A stretch of DNA of 64,000 nucleotides from Luscinia megarhynchos (lineage: Eukaryota; Chordata; Aves; Passeriformes; Turdidae), in the NCBI GenBank assembly GCA_034336665.1, contig JAPFBE010000003.1:63717352-63781351 (forward strand), read 5' to 3'. A model generated the notes under the pieces. The model was not told where the DNA came from. It did no database searches and saw nothing but the letters and a program-made list of their open reading frames with translations. The position numbers and the translations under genes are program-made. Below, in pieces: positions 29,101-42,739 of the stretch; within the stretch, counting starts at the first letter, position 1; each line of letters begins with the position of its first letter.

Positions 29101-31082
29101 GTCCACACATGAGCACCTAGTATCAGCAGTGGAGATCTAGGGCAGAATGTAATTGCTTAAGCATAGGTACCTGGCATCATTTGGGGTGTTATCAAGTATT
29201 TCACCTAGCTTCCAGCTGCTAAAGTTCTCTCAAACTCCTAGATACAGAATTTGTATAGTCAATACAACTCAGAAAGCGACAAAACTCATCTTAAGGTGGC
29301 CTACAGTCAGTTAGTTGACAAATCCACAGGCTCCTACAAGCACAAATACTAGTCAGGAAGCTAAGGCAAATCTGGGGTAGCTGGTAAGAGGAGGGTGAGG
29401 TACACCATTCTTCACTGGTATGACTCACTGTCACAGACACTCAGCTGTGAAGCTCCTTCCAGGCTTTGTAAAGCTAAATTCCAAGCTCTCAATTTTTCCT
29501 CGGTAGTTAAGTGAGCTCAGCAAATGGTACACTTAGGGCTGGGTGCAATGTGCAGTGTAGTGGCTTGTGATTTGAGTCAGGACAGATAAATGAGCAAAGT
29601 ACCTGCTGCCTTTAGCTATCTGTACCATTTCTGCTGTCAGGGTCAGGATCTCTGAACAGGGGAAAGGTTATCAGCTTGCAAAACCCCCAGAAAAACCCAC
29701 AGTCCTCTGCTTATCAATAAAATGATAAAACAAATGATAAGATGAAACAGGCTAAAGTATTGGCAGAAATATTCTGTTACCTACAAGGAAAAAATCTTGC
29801 AAGATAACTGCATTTGATATATTAATATGAATGTATGAAGAGAAAAGCTTTACTAACTTCTGTGCATTTTTGAACCAATAGCTATGAAGATTTAATTTTT
29901 TTTCCTAGTAACTGCCATTTTATTGCATAATATAAATAAAGGAAATTAGTTTTAAAATTCCATTCATGTGTTCACGGAACAAAAGGTAGGTGGTAGAATG
30001 TGGGTGTGGAAATGCTTTGCAGAATTAGACAAAATTATTAAAAATGAAATTAGTTTGGTAGTAATTCTTGCATTACACAATAAAATCATTCTCTAGTTAA
30101 GAGAGATCTATCTAGCTGTCCATGTCTGAGATCTCAACCTTTGAGATCAGTGTCATAAGAAAAAAATAAAAACCAAAAAGAAAAAATAGTTGAAGAAAAA
30201 GTAGTGATGACAATAAGTCTTACAGAACTTACTTATTGTTCTTCCTGTCTCATTTAGAGATGTAGTGGTGTCATGACAGTAACCAAGATCACAGTGATTA
30301 TGGGCGTTTTGGTCTACAATACAGGAGTCTTTCAATCTAATTTCTGATATTCTAATAAGTACAAGACCTCTGTAAGCACTTATTCACCTTAGTACCTCCA
30401 ATCCCCAGAGTGGCTAGAAGAGACAGAAATTAATTTGGCACAAAATCAGGGACACATTGTTCCTTCATCTCAGCCTTAAAATGAAAATGCTTCTCAGCTG
30501 CTCGATCTAAGGCAAACTTTGAAAAAAGCCACGTCTGAGCCCAGCTGAGCAGGTCTGTATCCACTGCTCACTGTAAGCACAAGTCTCCATCTTATGTGCT
30601 GTGTTCTGTGCTCCCTGTGATTGTATGGCAGTCCTATCACACTTCAGGCATAGCTCTGGTGGGCCAGCTGCAATCAGACTTCTGTGTCTATTATATCCTG
30701 ATGTTTCTACTGAGCCATAGGTATAAAATAGGGAGTCCCAAATTACGTAAATTAATGCAGAAGCCAAGTAATTCTGAATTACAGAAGTGACTCTGTAGAA
30801 AAGAAGTCAAAATAATATTTCTTTATAAAATGTTAATATGTCTGTGCAAAACTCCTGAAATAGATAATTTAGGTCCTCTCTCTTGGGATATCTAATATAA
30901 AGTTAGGTGAAAACACAAAGTTCTGTAAAAACCAACCCAACACTTAAAGAAAAATGAAACTGGCATTTGTCAAGTTTATGCAAGACAACTCCCCTGAACA
31001 AGCAAATTTGATCCTAGATCTGACCCTTCAATGACCTTCAATGCTGAGTACTTCTTTTAGTACTTGGATTTTATTCCATTTG

Positions 31083-31133
31083 CTTATATGTTACTTTTGT
31101 TTTACTTATATGTTACCTTTGTTTTACTTATGT
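31083..31133. repeat. 22-bp tandem repeat, about 2.3 copies
   Basis: Two 22-bp units (31,083-31,104 and 31,105-31,126) differ at one position, a T/C change in 'ttactttt' versus 'ttaccttt'. A 7-bp partial third unit follows. The single change suggests a recent duplication. Confidence 0.9.
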
Positions 31134-34100
31134 CTGATTGTTTTAAAGCAGCCTATGTTGATAATCATTCACTCTTTTCCTCCAATGTAAAGCATTTTGC
31201 AGTTCTTATATGCAACTGCTTGGACCTCAGTCTTCATTCTGAATAGTAAGTGGTATAATAAACAGACTCTGACTTTTTATTTTAAGGTTTATGACAATTA
31301 ACATTACAGGGAACTAAACTCTGACTGTTTTATCCTCTCAGGTGTACGTAAAGCAAGAGCAATTATTGGTAACATGACAGTAGCTCTGACAGCTGGTTCC
31401 AAAAGGTGTGTTTAATGGCTGAATATAAGATAGTGGTTATGTACCAGTTATTACCTATTGATCTCAAAGCACTCTCCCTACTATGTTTTAAAGTACCCAC
31501 TAATTTTTTCTCTTGCATTTAACATATTTTTTCTTCTTTAAGCAAGCGTTTTTCCATTTCTGATCTCCAGATTTCCTCTGATTCATAGTTAAGGAACATT
31601 CATTTTTTTTTTCTATAGGCACAGATATGTTTCAACTTCCAGATATTTTTGAAATACTTAACATCCATCACTGCAAAGGTGCTCCAAGGAGGCCATTTCA
31701 GTTTCCAGCAATTTCCCCAGATCTCTCTAGAACATTGCTTTTCCTGTCCTTAGCACACTTACATCACTGAGACTACTCAGCTAGCAACACCTTATTGGTT
31801 TTATTTTATGGTCAATTCACAGGATATGATCCAGAGTGATTCATTCACTGAAGGAAAACCCTCAACCTGAGACTCCTCCAACTGCATCTCTCACAGTTGT
31901 TCCATCCCTCTACCTGGCACAGCAAGCAGGGCAGAATGGCCAGGGTGGGTTAGGGAGGGCATGGGATGCAGGATCAGGACCAACAGAGAAAGGAGGAGGA
32001 GGAAGAGCTGTGAACAGCTGTGAATGATTTTACAGGGTCAGCCAACCAAGTAACTAACTCCCCTCTTCATCTCTTCTTCAATAACTACAATTTGAATTGT
32101 TCTCTTCAAGGATTTTTTTTGTATTCTTTTGGCCTTCTTCTGGAAGATTCAGCTGATCTATCTTGTTTTTAATTTCTGTGGTAAAGCCTAGCAGTGATAT
32201 TTTTTATCATTTTAGAGATTTTCTAATATTATATGTGAATATAAACTGTGTGCCAATCCTCTCTACAGCTCTTTTTCAATAACACAGAATTTGTATTCTT
32301 TTGATCTTACTCTTTCAATAACAGTGCAAAATTATTCTCTTTCATTCATTCACCTACCACTTCTCTCTCAATATATACATATGTAAAAAATCACCCCCAA
32401 ATATAAGTAGAGTCTCTCAAAAAACCCGAATCTAAGAAGACCATAATATTTTACATAGCCTTTAAATCCTATACGCAAGCATTTCTCAGAAGTGCCTTCA
32501 AACAGCTGGTTTGCACTTTCCAGGTGTTTTACTAAAAATTTGTGCTGGCAAAAGTAGACAGGTTTTAGCAACTTGGAGTGGATCTCTGAGGATCTGCAGC
32601 TCTTTGGCAACCCATACAAAGGTGGGGACATCCCCAAAGAGGCTGAACCCATGCCAGAGAGGAGGAAAAATAAATAAGAAGCAAGCAGCAGGATATGGTT
32701 CAGAACATGGTCCCAACCCCCTGAGATTCCTATCACCTCAAAAATGGGATGGAGAGAGTCTGGGTGAAGCCTGTGTGAAAAACTAAGGGCAGTTGAGTCT
32801 AGAAAGAGAAGGGAGGAGACAGTTGTAAACAATTTTTGTGATCAAGATGAGAACAGGTAGCAAGGGTAAGGAAAGCAGGAACAAAAAGCATCACAGAACA
32901 GTTGTGATAAACTCTTGATCTTCTGGCAAAAGCCTGTGATTTTTCTTTCTTTTCTGAGGCAGCTGAGAATGGGACTGAACAAAGAGCAGCAAGGACTAGC
33001 AAAGGCTAAATGGAGTTTTTGATTCCAGCATAAATGAGTCCTTACCTGAACAGCTTTCATATACATCATTATGCAGATTGATAAACTCTAAATATAGAGT
33101 AATAGATATCATAGCACCATAGATCAGCACTGGTGTTTGGTATATTGCATGGAAAATCATAAATTTGATTTCTCCCTTTTGATATCACTTGCAAGGAGGG
33201 AAGCAATAGTAATCATAAATAGGAAGGTGTGATGATATTCCTGTCCATAAATACTTTATTAATTCAAGGAACAAAATTCATAACAAACAAAAAGAGATAA
33301 GAAAATGGACACCACTGACATGAGTAATTTGAGGGATTAAAACCAAATAAGATGGTAAAATTTTAGGTAAATATTTTAATATTGTGAATGTCTTGGTTGT
33401 TACATTGAAGATTGTCTAGTTCAGGCTCAGCAGTGAATAAAAGCAGTGTGTGAAGGCACATATGTAGCCCAAAAGAATAAAAATTTATATGAGTGACATA
33501 GAAATAAAACCATGACATTTCCCAAGACCTCAGACTGTAGCAGAGGGCAAGAAATTGCTTGGGGAACATATAATTGGGAATTGCAGTTGTTGATTTGAAG
33601 ATTTAGAGCTACCAGAAGAAAGCAGAGAAAATTTCTCTGAATATGTTTTGACCTCTGACTGCATTTTCCTCTAACGAGATTTGCATTCCTTTTTTCTTTC
33701 TTGAATGTAGAAATACATCAGGTGGCCAGAGTACTGCTCCTACAAATATTACAGTACAGAAAGAAATGTAGGCATGTGGCTGAATTGCGTTGTGATTAAA
33801 TGGCCTTTCTTTCCCAAGAAAATTAAACCAGTATGATGTTATTTTTCTAGTTTATTGCCAAGTGGTCTGTGTGCAGTATAAAACACAATTGTGTGATGAA
33901 TCATATCTAACTATGATGCTCAAGATACATCCTGCATCTTAGAAGCAGTGCATCAAAAGAGACTGCAGAAAGCAGGAGGCTCTGCTCCTGCTTATGTGAC
34001 TACTACAGCGGCATGAACTAGTAATGATTTCCTTGCTCCAGGCTGTAACACGAAGAACAGAAAAAACAAAACATGAGAATGATTTATTTTCCTCCAAATA

Positions 34101-34269
34101 ATATAATTAGGTCACTGCAGGAAATACACAGTGTTGTGCACAATGAGTTCTAGACATTACAGCCCTTGTGTCAGCCACGTGTAAAAATAGAGTAGCTGGT
34201 TTGGGGCTGGTCTGCTGGCATTCTGGATGTGGGTGAAACTGTCTGCTCTTTTCCTTTCCAAAAAAACCT

Positions 34270-34666
34270 TTGCATTTCTCATTGCTGAACTTCATGAGGT
34301 TCCTACCAACTCATGCCTCCTGCCTGCTGAGGACTTTCTGGATGGCAGCACGACCCTCTGGTGTATCAGCCACTCCTCCCAGTTTTGTGTTGCCTGCAAC
34401 ACAGCTGTCACACAGATCATTAATGAAGATGATAAACAGGACTGGGCCCAGTGCTGACTCCTGGGGCATAGCAAGAGTCACTGGTCTCCACCCCCTGGCC
34501 TGGCCATTCAGCCAGTTTTCAACCCATGGGCTCATCACCAGCTCCTCCATTAGGATCTCACACACAACAATTTAGAAAGCCTTGCTGAAATCAAGTTAGA
34601 CAATATCCACTGGTCTTTCCTCATCTATCAAGCCAGTCACTGCCTTGTAGAATGTTATCAGGATTT
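34270..34666 (-). mobile_element. CR1 LINE fragment, reverse-transcriptase region
   Basis: Read on the minus strand, an open stretch (34,565 down to 34,311) carries hallmarks of CR1 reverse transcriptase. These are an ALGPVLFIIFINDL-like motif, then, after the position where the catalytic FADD box is expected, TKLGGVADTPEGRAAIQ. The FADD residues are not preserved (VAGN precedes TKLGG), so the enzyme would be inactive. Sequence on both sides continues the same CR1 region out of frame. Both ends are truncated and no 3' UTR is attached. Confidence 0.88.
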
Positions 34667-36036
34667 AACAGACCCTAAACTTAAATGGAAGTTTTCTTTG
34701 CTCCCCCTTACTCTTCTGGACACATTTAAAAAACACTAGAGACTCTGAAACACTAAAAATAGCTAAAAAGAACACGTCAAATGCTGGATCATTTAGAAAG
34801 AAAAATTTGTAAATGATTTAGACACTAATTAAAAAAACCTAGGCCCAGCATAAAAAATTTACTTGACTGTGGATTCATAATTAATTGTGGTACTTTCTGC
34901 ACAGGCTGAAAATCCATAACAAAATTAATTGAACTAATATTTAAGACAAAACAAACACTGTGTAACATTTTGAATTACTGTAGTGCTGTAACAGAAATTA
35001 GAAAGGTGTATTAATTTAAATCCCTTACTGTTAATAGGTTAAATTACAAATCTGCAGCCAGACATAAGAATTTTGTCAACAGAACTCTGTAACAGTGTAA
35101 ACTAATGTAAGAGTGAATTGTTTATCAATAATATTTTACAGAAGCATCGGTCTGTGGAGCAGACTCAGTCCCGTGCAGGTTTTGTCAGAGAGCAGCAATG
35201 GCCATGGCTGGCAAGGCTGTGGGGAGCTGGAGCCCAGCCCTGCTGCAGGGCATGGAGGGACTGGTGGCCCATGGGGCTGACAGGGGTTCTGGGCTGTGGT
35301 CAGGGCTGGCAGTGCCTCAGGGACCCAATAAATTTTATGATGCATGCAACCCTAAATCAGAAATGAAATTCCATTTTGTGATGGAATTGATTGTCGGAGC
35401 AAAGCATAAAAGTTTATTGGGTAGGAAAAGGACTTCAACAGTCCAGAAATACCAGCTCCCCAAGAACAGACAAGGCACATCCTTCCATGCATGTCACAGG
35501 AACAGAACAACTCATTTAATGATGGACAAGAGCAGACATGCATCAGACTGCACAGAAACACAGGACAGACAAAACTGTGCCGGTGAACACTGAGTCTCAA
35601 GCAAACACAAAACTTTAAGGACCGGAAGAAGGTTTTAAGGTTTCATCTCCAAGAGTTTGTTTTCAAAGAAATATTTTCTGTCTGGAAGATTGAAGCTGCA
35701 TTCACACAGAATATTTCATCCACAGGAAGCTAGTCAAAATATATATATAGGTACATATATAGTTGAGATTAACGTAGCAAAGTCAAAGTAGGGAATGCCA
35801 GAACTAGGACTGCTTATGCATTTCTGCTTGAGGAGATAGTCTTGAATATAGGAATCATCTCTCTCACATATGTCTATTTCATTTACTGCATGGGCAAGGC
35901 ATCCAGATTACTGAGTCATCTTTAAAATGAATGGGAATTCAGACAGAAACATACTCACACTGTCCCAGTTACAGGAAAATGTAATTAACGAGCCAAACAT
36001 TTACAGCAATTTCATATAGTCATCAGGTCTGAGTAC

Positions 36037-36083
36037 AGGTGTAGTACAGAATTCTCCAACAGGTGAGTACAGAATTCTCCAAC
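36037..36083. repeat. 24/23-bp tandem duplication
   Basis: Unit A (36,037-36,060) and unit B (36,061-36,083) share the 17 bases ending 'gaattctccaac'. They differ by one base missing from unit B after 'aggtg'. A simple two-copy duplication with no known function. Confidence 0.9.
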
Positions 36084-39040
36084 TCAGAATACCACTGAGG
36101 TGTCTGTAAAGAAAGACTTGCTCTACTAGGTACAGCAGATAAGCAAGACAATAATGGACAAAGCCTGTTTTCTTTCCATCAGCTTACTTAATGTCCCTGA
36201 GCTTTCAATATTTAAAAAAAATAATATATAATTTAGTCAAAAAGGGTGTGTTTCACATTCCCCCAAATCTCATGAAGCAGACAAACAAGATGAGGTCTCA
36301 GTCAAACAATGATGCCACCTCGTTGCCATGGGTGCCATCAGAGTTCACAGTCTTAAGAAAATTCAGTGTTTAATGTTGCTGCTAGCAAGAGTCTGTAGAA
36401 AACCCTGCATTTTTAACAACTTCAGGTATTAGTTTTTGTAAACAGGATTTTATTTTCAGATAGAAATCAAATTTCCCAGGCAGCTCTAACTAATAATACT
36501 GTATCAGAAAGTTTTTTCCTGGTCCTTAAGTAGACACATTTTGTCTTTTTGCTATGGCAGTCTTGCTTAGAAGTGTTATTTTACATGTGCCAAAATGTAC
36601 AATTTATGTTTTTAAGAGACAAAGAAGATGTGCACTGAGTTTATAGCCATTTAAGGCATTTTCCTTCACAGAAAGCATATAATGAAGCATTATTTAAACT
36701 CTCATCTGTGCTCTGCTACACGAAAAACTATACTCAGAAAGCAGCCTTTATAAAGCAATAAAGTTTGATTAATTAAATTCTTCTGCCTTGCTTTCTCTTA
36801 AGAACATAGCAAATGCACTTTTATCCCCTTCTGGAATCATAGATCTGTATAAATAAATCTTATTATTTCTAGAAGAATAAAATAAGTTCTTCCTCAACTA
36901 CTTTTCATCTTGCAATGACATTGTGCTTTCCTTATACAGGAGTGCAGACACACCAGTTTTTGTCACTTGAGGCTTTTCATTCTTTGGGGTGATTTTATCC
37001 CCTCCCACACACACCTGAGATTTTAAGAAAAAAGTTTTTGCATTCCAGAATTTTGTTCTTTTCCCGATTAAAAAAACCCTGTGATCAAAATCAAGACTGC
37101 TCACAAATCTTACCCTAAAAGTGTATGAGCCAACAGGAAATGCTCACTGAGGAATCAGAAACTGAAAATTCCTGTTGTCTTGTTGACTGATGTATGCCCT
37201 GCACCAGAAAAGCAATTTATATTGGGTTCATTGTTCTGCTTGGTTTTTCACCTGTTTATAACCTACATCAATGGGTCCAGCATTGCTGGCTCTCCTGCTT
37301 GATATTATTACCTACTTGTGGGAACTGTATCTCCTGAGACAAAAATTCCTGGGGCTTCCACTACCAGCAATAGACATTTCCCCAAGATAACCTAGCTTCT
37401 CTAGAACAAAAGTGTCTGTCTGTAGGTCAGTTTGGTCCTTGAAGGAAACAGGTCAAGAAAGAAAAGCAAAGCTCTTCCAGTGTTATCATACCTCTGGAGT
37501 CAGCCCTTATGTTACATTTACCCCCTTTTCTGGGAAAACACATGTTCTCTTAGGGATGGGGAGGATGTTTTGCAGTTTACAGTCCTTCCTGTGATGTGCA
37601 GAAGGGATCTACATTGGGAATACTAGAAATAAAAGGAACAGAGCTGGAATGGGACTAGGTCTAATGTCTTCCTTCTCCCTCATATCCCACATTGGTTTAT
37701 GCATGAGACATGGGCAGGTATTCCAAGTGCAGCAGATGGAAAGCAGCCATTACTAAATAGAAGGCTTGTGTATCAATTCTCTTGCCTGTAAATTGGATTA
37801 AAATGTTAAGTTAACATTTCTTAGTGGCAGACAGCTGAATTGCTATGGAGTTTTCTGCAACAAATCAGTCACTCAGTTTGAGCTAGTCAGCCACAAAGCT
37901 GAAAGTTAATACAGGTTGCTTTCCACAATCCACTAAGAACAGGAACACTGTTATTCAACAAGCCACAGAGCTTTGCAAAGTGCTTTCTTCAACAATAGCA
38001 TAAGTGTGCTGCAAATTGGCAAGATCAAACACAGTAAGAATTCACCAATTTGTGCACCCCTGCAAGGCACATACTGGATGAAATGCACGAGCTGTACCCT
38101 CCAACAACACAAACCCTACATTAGACTCCACATTTCTGAAGGGAAGGCAGATTTGCTCCCCTTATTCAAGATAAGCTGACCTTTGCTCAGTAATGAGTAG
38201 ATGGAGATGCCATTTAGCAGGAGAAAAGGAAATGCATGGGGGTGGGGTCACAGCACCAAAAATGTCAGGAATTCATATACACGTTTAGGGATATCAATAC
38301 CCTGTTTCAAGATATGCAGACACTTGGATGCTGAGGCCCTCGCTCTAACTTCACCTCCTTTTTTTTTTCCTAGATGAGGTCATTTCACCCAGCTCATCTC
38401 CCACTTACAATCAAAAATATTCATGAGAGGTTCCCTGCCTCCTCAGAAGAGGACAGTTCTGTGCATCTGTCCAACAGAAGCCCCTCCACTGCTTGAGAAG
38501 GGTTTTTCATGCCTCCATTAACACAAAAATCCTATGTTCCTTAATTGAGTAAACCACAATTTTTATATACTGCAGTTAGGATTATTTTAAAGTGCCTGAA
38601 ACAGTTTCTTATGCTCTGTTTATTGTCTTTGTCACCACTCTGCATGAGCTGGCTGTACTCATTATCAGCTGCTGTAGTTATCAAGGAAATAATGTATGGT
38701 GGATATGTAGGATAATGGGATTAAAGAATGCTTTAAGAACTATTCCAGGAAAAAAAAAAGAAAAAAAAGCTAAAATAAAGGAAAAAGAGAAAATAAACAG
38801 ACCAAAAAGTTAAAAACAAATAGAAAACAAGAGAAAAATGATGCACAACAGCTTTGGGTTTCCTAGCTCACACAATGGCCTTCCAGCTCTCAATCTTTTG
38901 AGTAACACAGACTTAGTTCTACTGAAGCAATGTGGAGAATTAAGAAAAAGCAGACAAAACTAATTTAATGTTGGAGTTGTCCAGACTGATATAATATGTT
39001 TCCAGAATACTGGAGCCTGTGTTCTGTATGCCAGATTTTC

Positions 39041-39055
39041 TTTTTTTTTTTTTTT
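39041..39055. repeat. T15 homopolymer
   Basis: Fifteen T residues, preceded by 'ttttc'. No retrotransposon is recognisable next to it. Confidence 0.9.
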
Positions 39056-39432
39056 GTGAAACTGAATTTGGTGTAGAGGATACTTTTTCAGCTACCTATA
39101 TTAATATTCTAGCACATCCTCACACACCAAATTAGCCCTGTGGCCAGGAAGGGCAAAAATATAGTCAGGGTTTCAGCTAGACTGGGGATTAAGAAAGCAA
39201 AACAGGCAGGAGGGTTGTTAAGCAATTCGTAACAGACTAGCCACACAGACTTCTTTAATTTTGCTACATTAAGCAACAGAAATCAGGACTGTGGAAAGGT
39301 CTCAGGAAAATTAGAGAAAATGGGATTCAAAGAGCTGTGATGGAACAAGGTAATGACAGACAAGCTGAAAGGGATTAAAACAAAGGAAGATGAAAATTAT
39401 TAAAAAGTAAATGGGAAGAGAATTCTTAAGGA

Positions 39433-39470
39433 AAAAAACAAAAACAAAAACAAAAGAAACAAAAAACAAG
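39433..39470. repeat. (CAAAA)n-like A-rich simple repeat
   Basis: Repeated AAAAAC units with small interruptions. This lies about 30 bp before the CR1 copy that follows. CR1 elements do not end in poly(A), so it is not that element's tail. Confidence 0.8.
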
Positions 39471-39497
39471 CCAATATTGGGCACTGAAACAGGTTCT

Positions 39498-39659
39498 GCA
39501 AGAAATTGGTCACAGCACTGAGCCTGACCAGAGTTCAAGAAGTGTTTGGGCAATGATTTCAAGTACATGGTGTGACTCTTGGGGTTGCCCTGTGCAGGGC
39601 TGAGAATTGGATTTGATAATCCTTGTGGATCCCTTCCAACTCAGCATATTATGTGATAA
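39498..39659 (+). mobile_element. CR1 LINE 3' end fragment
   Basis: Matches the remembered end of CR1. The segment runs 'ttggtcacagcactgagcc', then 'gttcaagaagtgtttgggc', 'tgtgactcttggggt', 'ctgtgcagggc', 'gatccttgtgg' and 'ccttccaactcagcat'. It stops at an eroded terminal repeat ('attatgtgat'). It is 3' UTR-proximal only, with no coding part left. The complete loss of CpG indicates an old, methylated copy. Confidence 0.85.
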
Positions 39660-42656
39660 AGCATGAAAATGGCAACATAACCCAAGTGAAAAAAATCACC
39701 TTGGAGAAGAAAAATTAACGTCTTTAAATGTATGGCACAAGAAATGAATTGAATTGACAGAGTTATTTATAAGATTTTGAATTCATTTATTGCCTGAATG
39801 CCTCTGTCGGGAGTTTAATTAAAGCACAATCCACAGAGATTTTTAGCTTGGTTTCAAACAGATTCTTAAGCTGTCTATGTTTATATGACCAGCAGTACTG
39901 TGGGCAGCTAAGAAGCTCATAAAACCAATGATCTGCAGGGAACAGGAAGCATCATCTTCCCCATCTGTGCTGGCTCATTTTCTGTAAAAGCCTCCCTGAC
40001 TGGAATCCATCTTACCTGAGCTAGCAGGTCACTCAGCATAAACTTATCAACCAGGCTTCTCCTGTGGTCTGCAGAAATAGGCACCTGCAGGTATTGGTGC
40101 CACCAGTTGTCCTAGATATATGCTGGGAAAGAAGGAAGAAGAAGCAGGCTTAATTTTCACAAATTAAAATGGAATTTGTTTAAAACTTTCTAAATGTAAG
40201 TGCAGTAGAACACTTGTCTACAAAACTTCCAGAGACTGGCAGTACATTTTAAAGAACCACGTTTGCAGAAACACTTTCTAGTACAGTTAGACTTATTCTT
40301 GCCTTATTCTTTAAATACTGCAGGACCAGTAGTTACACCAGATCAATTTTATTCAAGCTTTTTCAACTTTGGACCCCTAACAAATTTTCATAACAGTTTT
40401 AGATCCCTTTGGAAATTCTGCATATGTAGAATGTATATAACTCATACAAGTCAACAACAAAAACAGTTGAAGTATAAATGTATTAAAGAAAAAACTTGTT
40501 TATATGTAGTCTTCTGCATTAAATCAAATGGAATGATGCTGAGGATTCTTCTGGCAAACCAAAATGAAGCACAATCAGTGCATTTTGGTTGCAATCTTCC
40601 CCATCCGTAAGTATATTTCATTTTTTAATACAAAAAATTTTGCATGAGCTCAAGTAGATTATCATACATTTTATTGATATCACAACTGTTTATTTGCCAT
40701 CCCACAGTTCAGGGTTCTTTCTGTTTCTTTTTTGGACAGACTTGATGTTTCAGTCCACAATCACTAAACAATGAAAATAATTACTTGTCTTCCTTTAGCT
40801 TTTACACTGGAACATGAACTGTGGTACAGTGCACAAGATTTGGGATGCAGTGATATGCCTCAATAACACCAGAGAGGCATTGCTAAAACTAATATTTGAG
40901 CACTAATAAACAGGAATTTGTTTTGATTAAGCATCATCAACTATCAAATGTTCAGAAAAAAAAATTGTCAAGCATTTGATTAAAATAATTTTGGTTAACC
41001 AGCCAAACTCTGAATACATCTTTTTGAATATCTTGATTTTGTGATGAACACTAGAGCCTGTTACAGCCTTTCCTTGCCATTCTAATTTGAGGTCATCAAT
41101 CAATGCAAGCATATCACTGCAGCAATTTAATAGGCTTCATTTTCCAGGTGATCTCACTGTCCAAACTAAAAGTAAAATTAAGTTAAGGCACAATATGAAG
41201 ATTAATGCATACTTTAACTTTGATAGTTGCCACTTTCAGGACGAAGTGGTTAAGTTACAGTTTTTCTTCCAATTTCATTTTAGAGAATGAGAAATACCTG
41301 ATAACTTTAACTTAGAATAGAGGACAATTTATGTATTTGCTATGCTTCTTTAGGTGCAAGGATCTTCCCAGTGTAAACTGCATCACTTCAATAATTTAGA
41401 GATTAAAATTAGTCTACATTACTCAATGACAAATGACATGATGTCTGCAAGTGAAGCATAATTGATATCAGACAGAGGACTGCCCTGAATGATCAGAACT
41501 GAAAGCAGGATATTTCTTTAGAGATGCTCAGAGACAAGTCTTCAGTTCATAACTGGAATATCTGGAATCAGGGTAATGGAATGATGACAGGGCACTGGTC
41601 ACCAATGAAACTTTGAGAACTGCAAAAATGACATGGGATGTCAGATTTCATCACGCCCTGTAGTACTCACATGCTCTCAGTTTTAGATCCTCTTTATATT
41701 TTATTTTTTTTTATTCCTTAATATTTTTCATGGCTGCAAAATTTTCTGACGTTATTAAGTTCCTCTGGCACGTCAGTAGGGCAGAGGAAATTTAAGTCTA
41801 ATTTACAAAAGCACGACTAAGATTTCTTTCCTGTTATTTACAGACATTTAAATATGGCACTTCAGCAATCCCTGATCCTAAGGGCTGAAAATCAGTGGAA
41901 GCTCTCCACATTAAATTTTCATGGCCACAGGATGACAAGTAAAAATTAAATGCTTAAACTTCAGTACAGGTTTTAAATGACAGATTCTCAGATGTGAGGC
42001 CCCATAGAATTGACTGTCCTGCAATCACACTGTGGAATAGACCTCTCTTGGACAGAGCTGGAGCTGTCCAAAGCAGTCATGAAATAAGAATGATGAGTAC
42101 CTGAGCTCATTGTGAACTCTCTGTACTACACACATTCATCTGGAACAGCATTTAGCCAAGAAGCGGGAATTAAATGAACCTGACATAAATAATAAGACCA
42201 TTTGATTATCATTGTCCCTATGATGGATGACATCAACTATGGAACAGCTGGCAAGATGTACTGTGCCCTTGTTCATGTAGTAATAAGCAGCTCTGCATGC
42301 ATGGTGCTTTACTGACATTGAGTGCTTGTACAAACCGTCACCCTTCGTGTTGCTGCTCTTATTGTTAGCCACTATTATTCTATACTATTCAAGAGCCCAC
42401 AGCAATAGAACAGAACCCTGTCACAAATTAATGGGTCTCTGCTAACTGGAAATGCCAAAGCAAAAATGAATTTAAAGATGTTAATTTTTCAAGCAACATG
42501 AATCGCCTGACAGCACTTTATTACAGCAATGTTATTTACTCCTTCCCCCTCCCACAGTTTGAAAAGCTATTGCAATAAACATCAGCCAATTAGCTACATC
42601 CAGCATTGCCTTTTTGTTTTCAATTTAAACATGAAATATTTTATTTACAGAATGGC

Positions 42657-42736
42657 TGAGAGCAGCCTGGCCTAATGGAAAGCATCCCTGCCCATGGCAG
42701 GGGGATTGAATCTAGATGATCTTTAAAGCCCCTTCC
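42657..42736 (+). mobile_element. CR1 LINE 3' tail fragment
   Basis: Short segment with the diagnostic CR1 3' UTR words 'agcagcctggcctaatggaa', 'ccctgcccatggcaggggg' and 'tagatgatctttaaagcccc'. It ends at 'cccttcc' without a recognisable terminal repeat. Too short to place in a subfamily. Confidence 0.85.
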
Positions 42737-42739
42737 TCA

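Larger units (their letters stand above)
7233..34260. other. Gene-poor intergenic block downstream of UFM1
   Basis: About 27 kb in which I find no exon series, RNA gene or well-preserved transposon. It holds a 19-nt A run (7,915-7,933), a 14-nt T run (27,408-27,421), a few short tandem duplications (listed separately) and small inverted repeats (17,000-17,022 and 29,079-29,108). Open frames are under 160 codons and give no recognisable protein. Conserved non-coding elements may be present but cannot be shown from one sequence. Confidence 0.55.
34667..39490. other. Intergenic, no gene recognised
   Basis: AT-rich DNA with one GC-rich patch at about 35,150-35,326, which ends at an AATAAA (35,327-35,332) but has no recognisable coding content. 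A 24/23-bp tandem duplication at 36,037-36,083 is listed separately. Other open frames are short and unremarkable. Confidence 0.5.

Noticed and set aside
32368..32832. 154-codon open frame on the minus strand
   Set aside because: Starts with ATG but shows no recognisable domain and ends in low-complexity aromatic residues. Most likely a chance frame.
34227..34575. Plus-strand open frames at 34.2-34.6 kb
   Set aside because: They are antisense shadows of the minus-strand CR1 reverse-transcriptase fragment.
40330..40420. Old hAT-type DNA transposon end
   Set aside because: The words 'tttttcaactttggacccct' recall hAT-derived repeats, but there is no second terminus or target duplication and the match is short.
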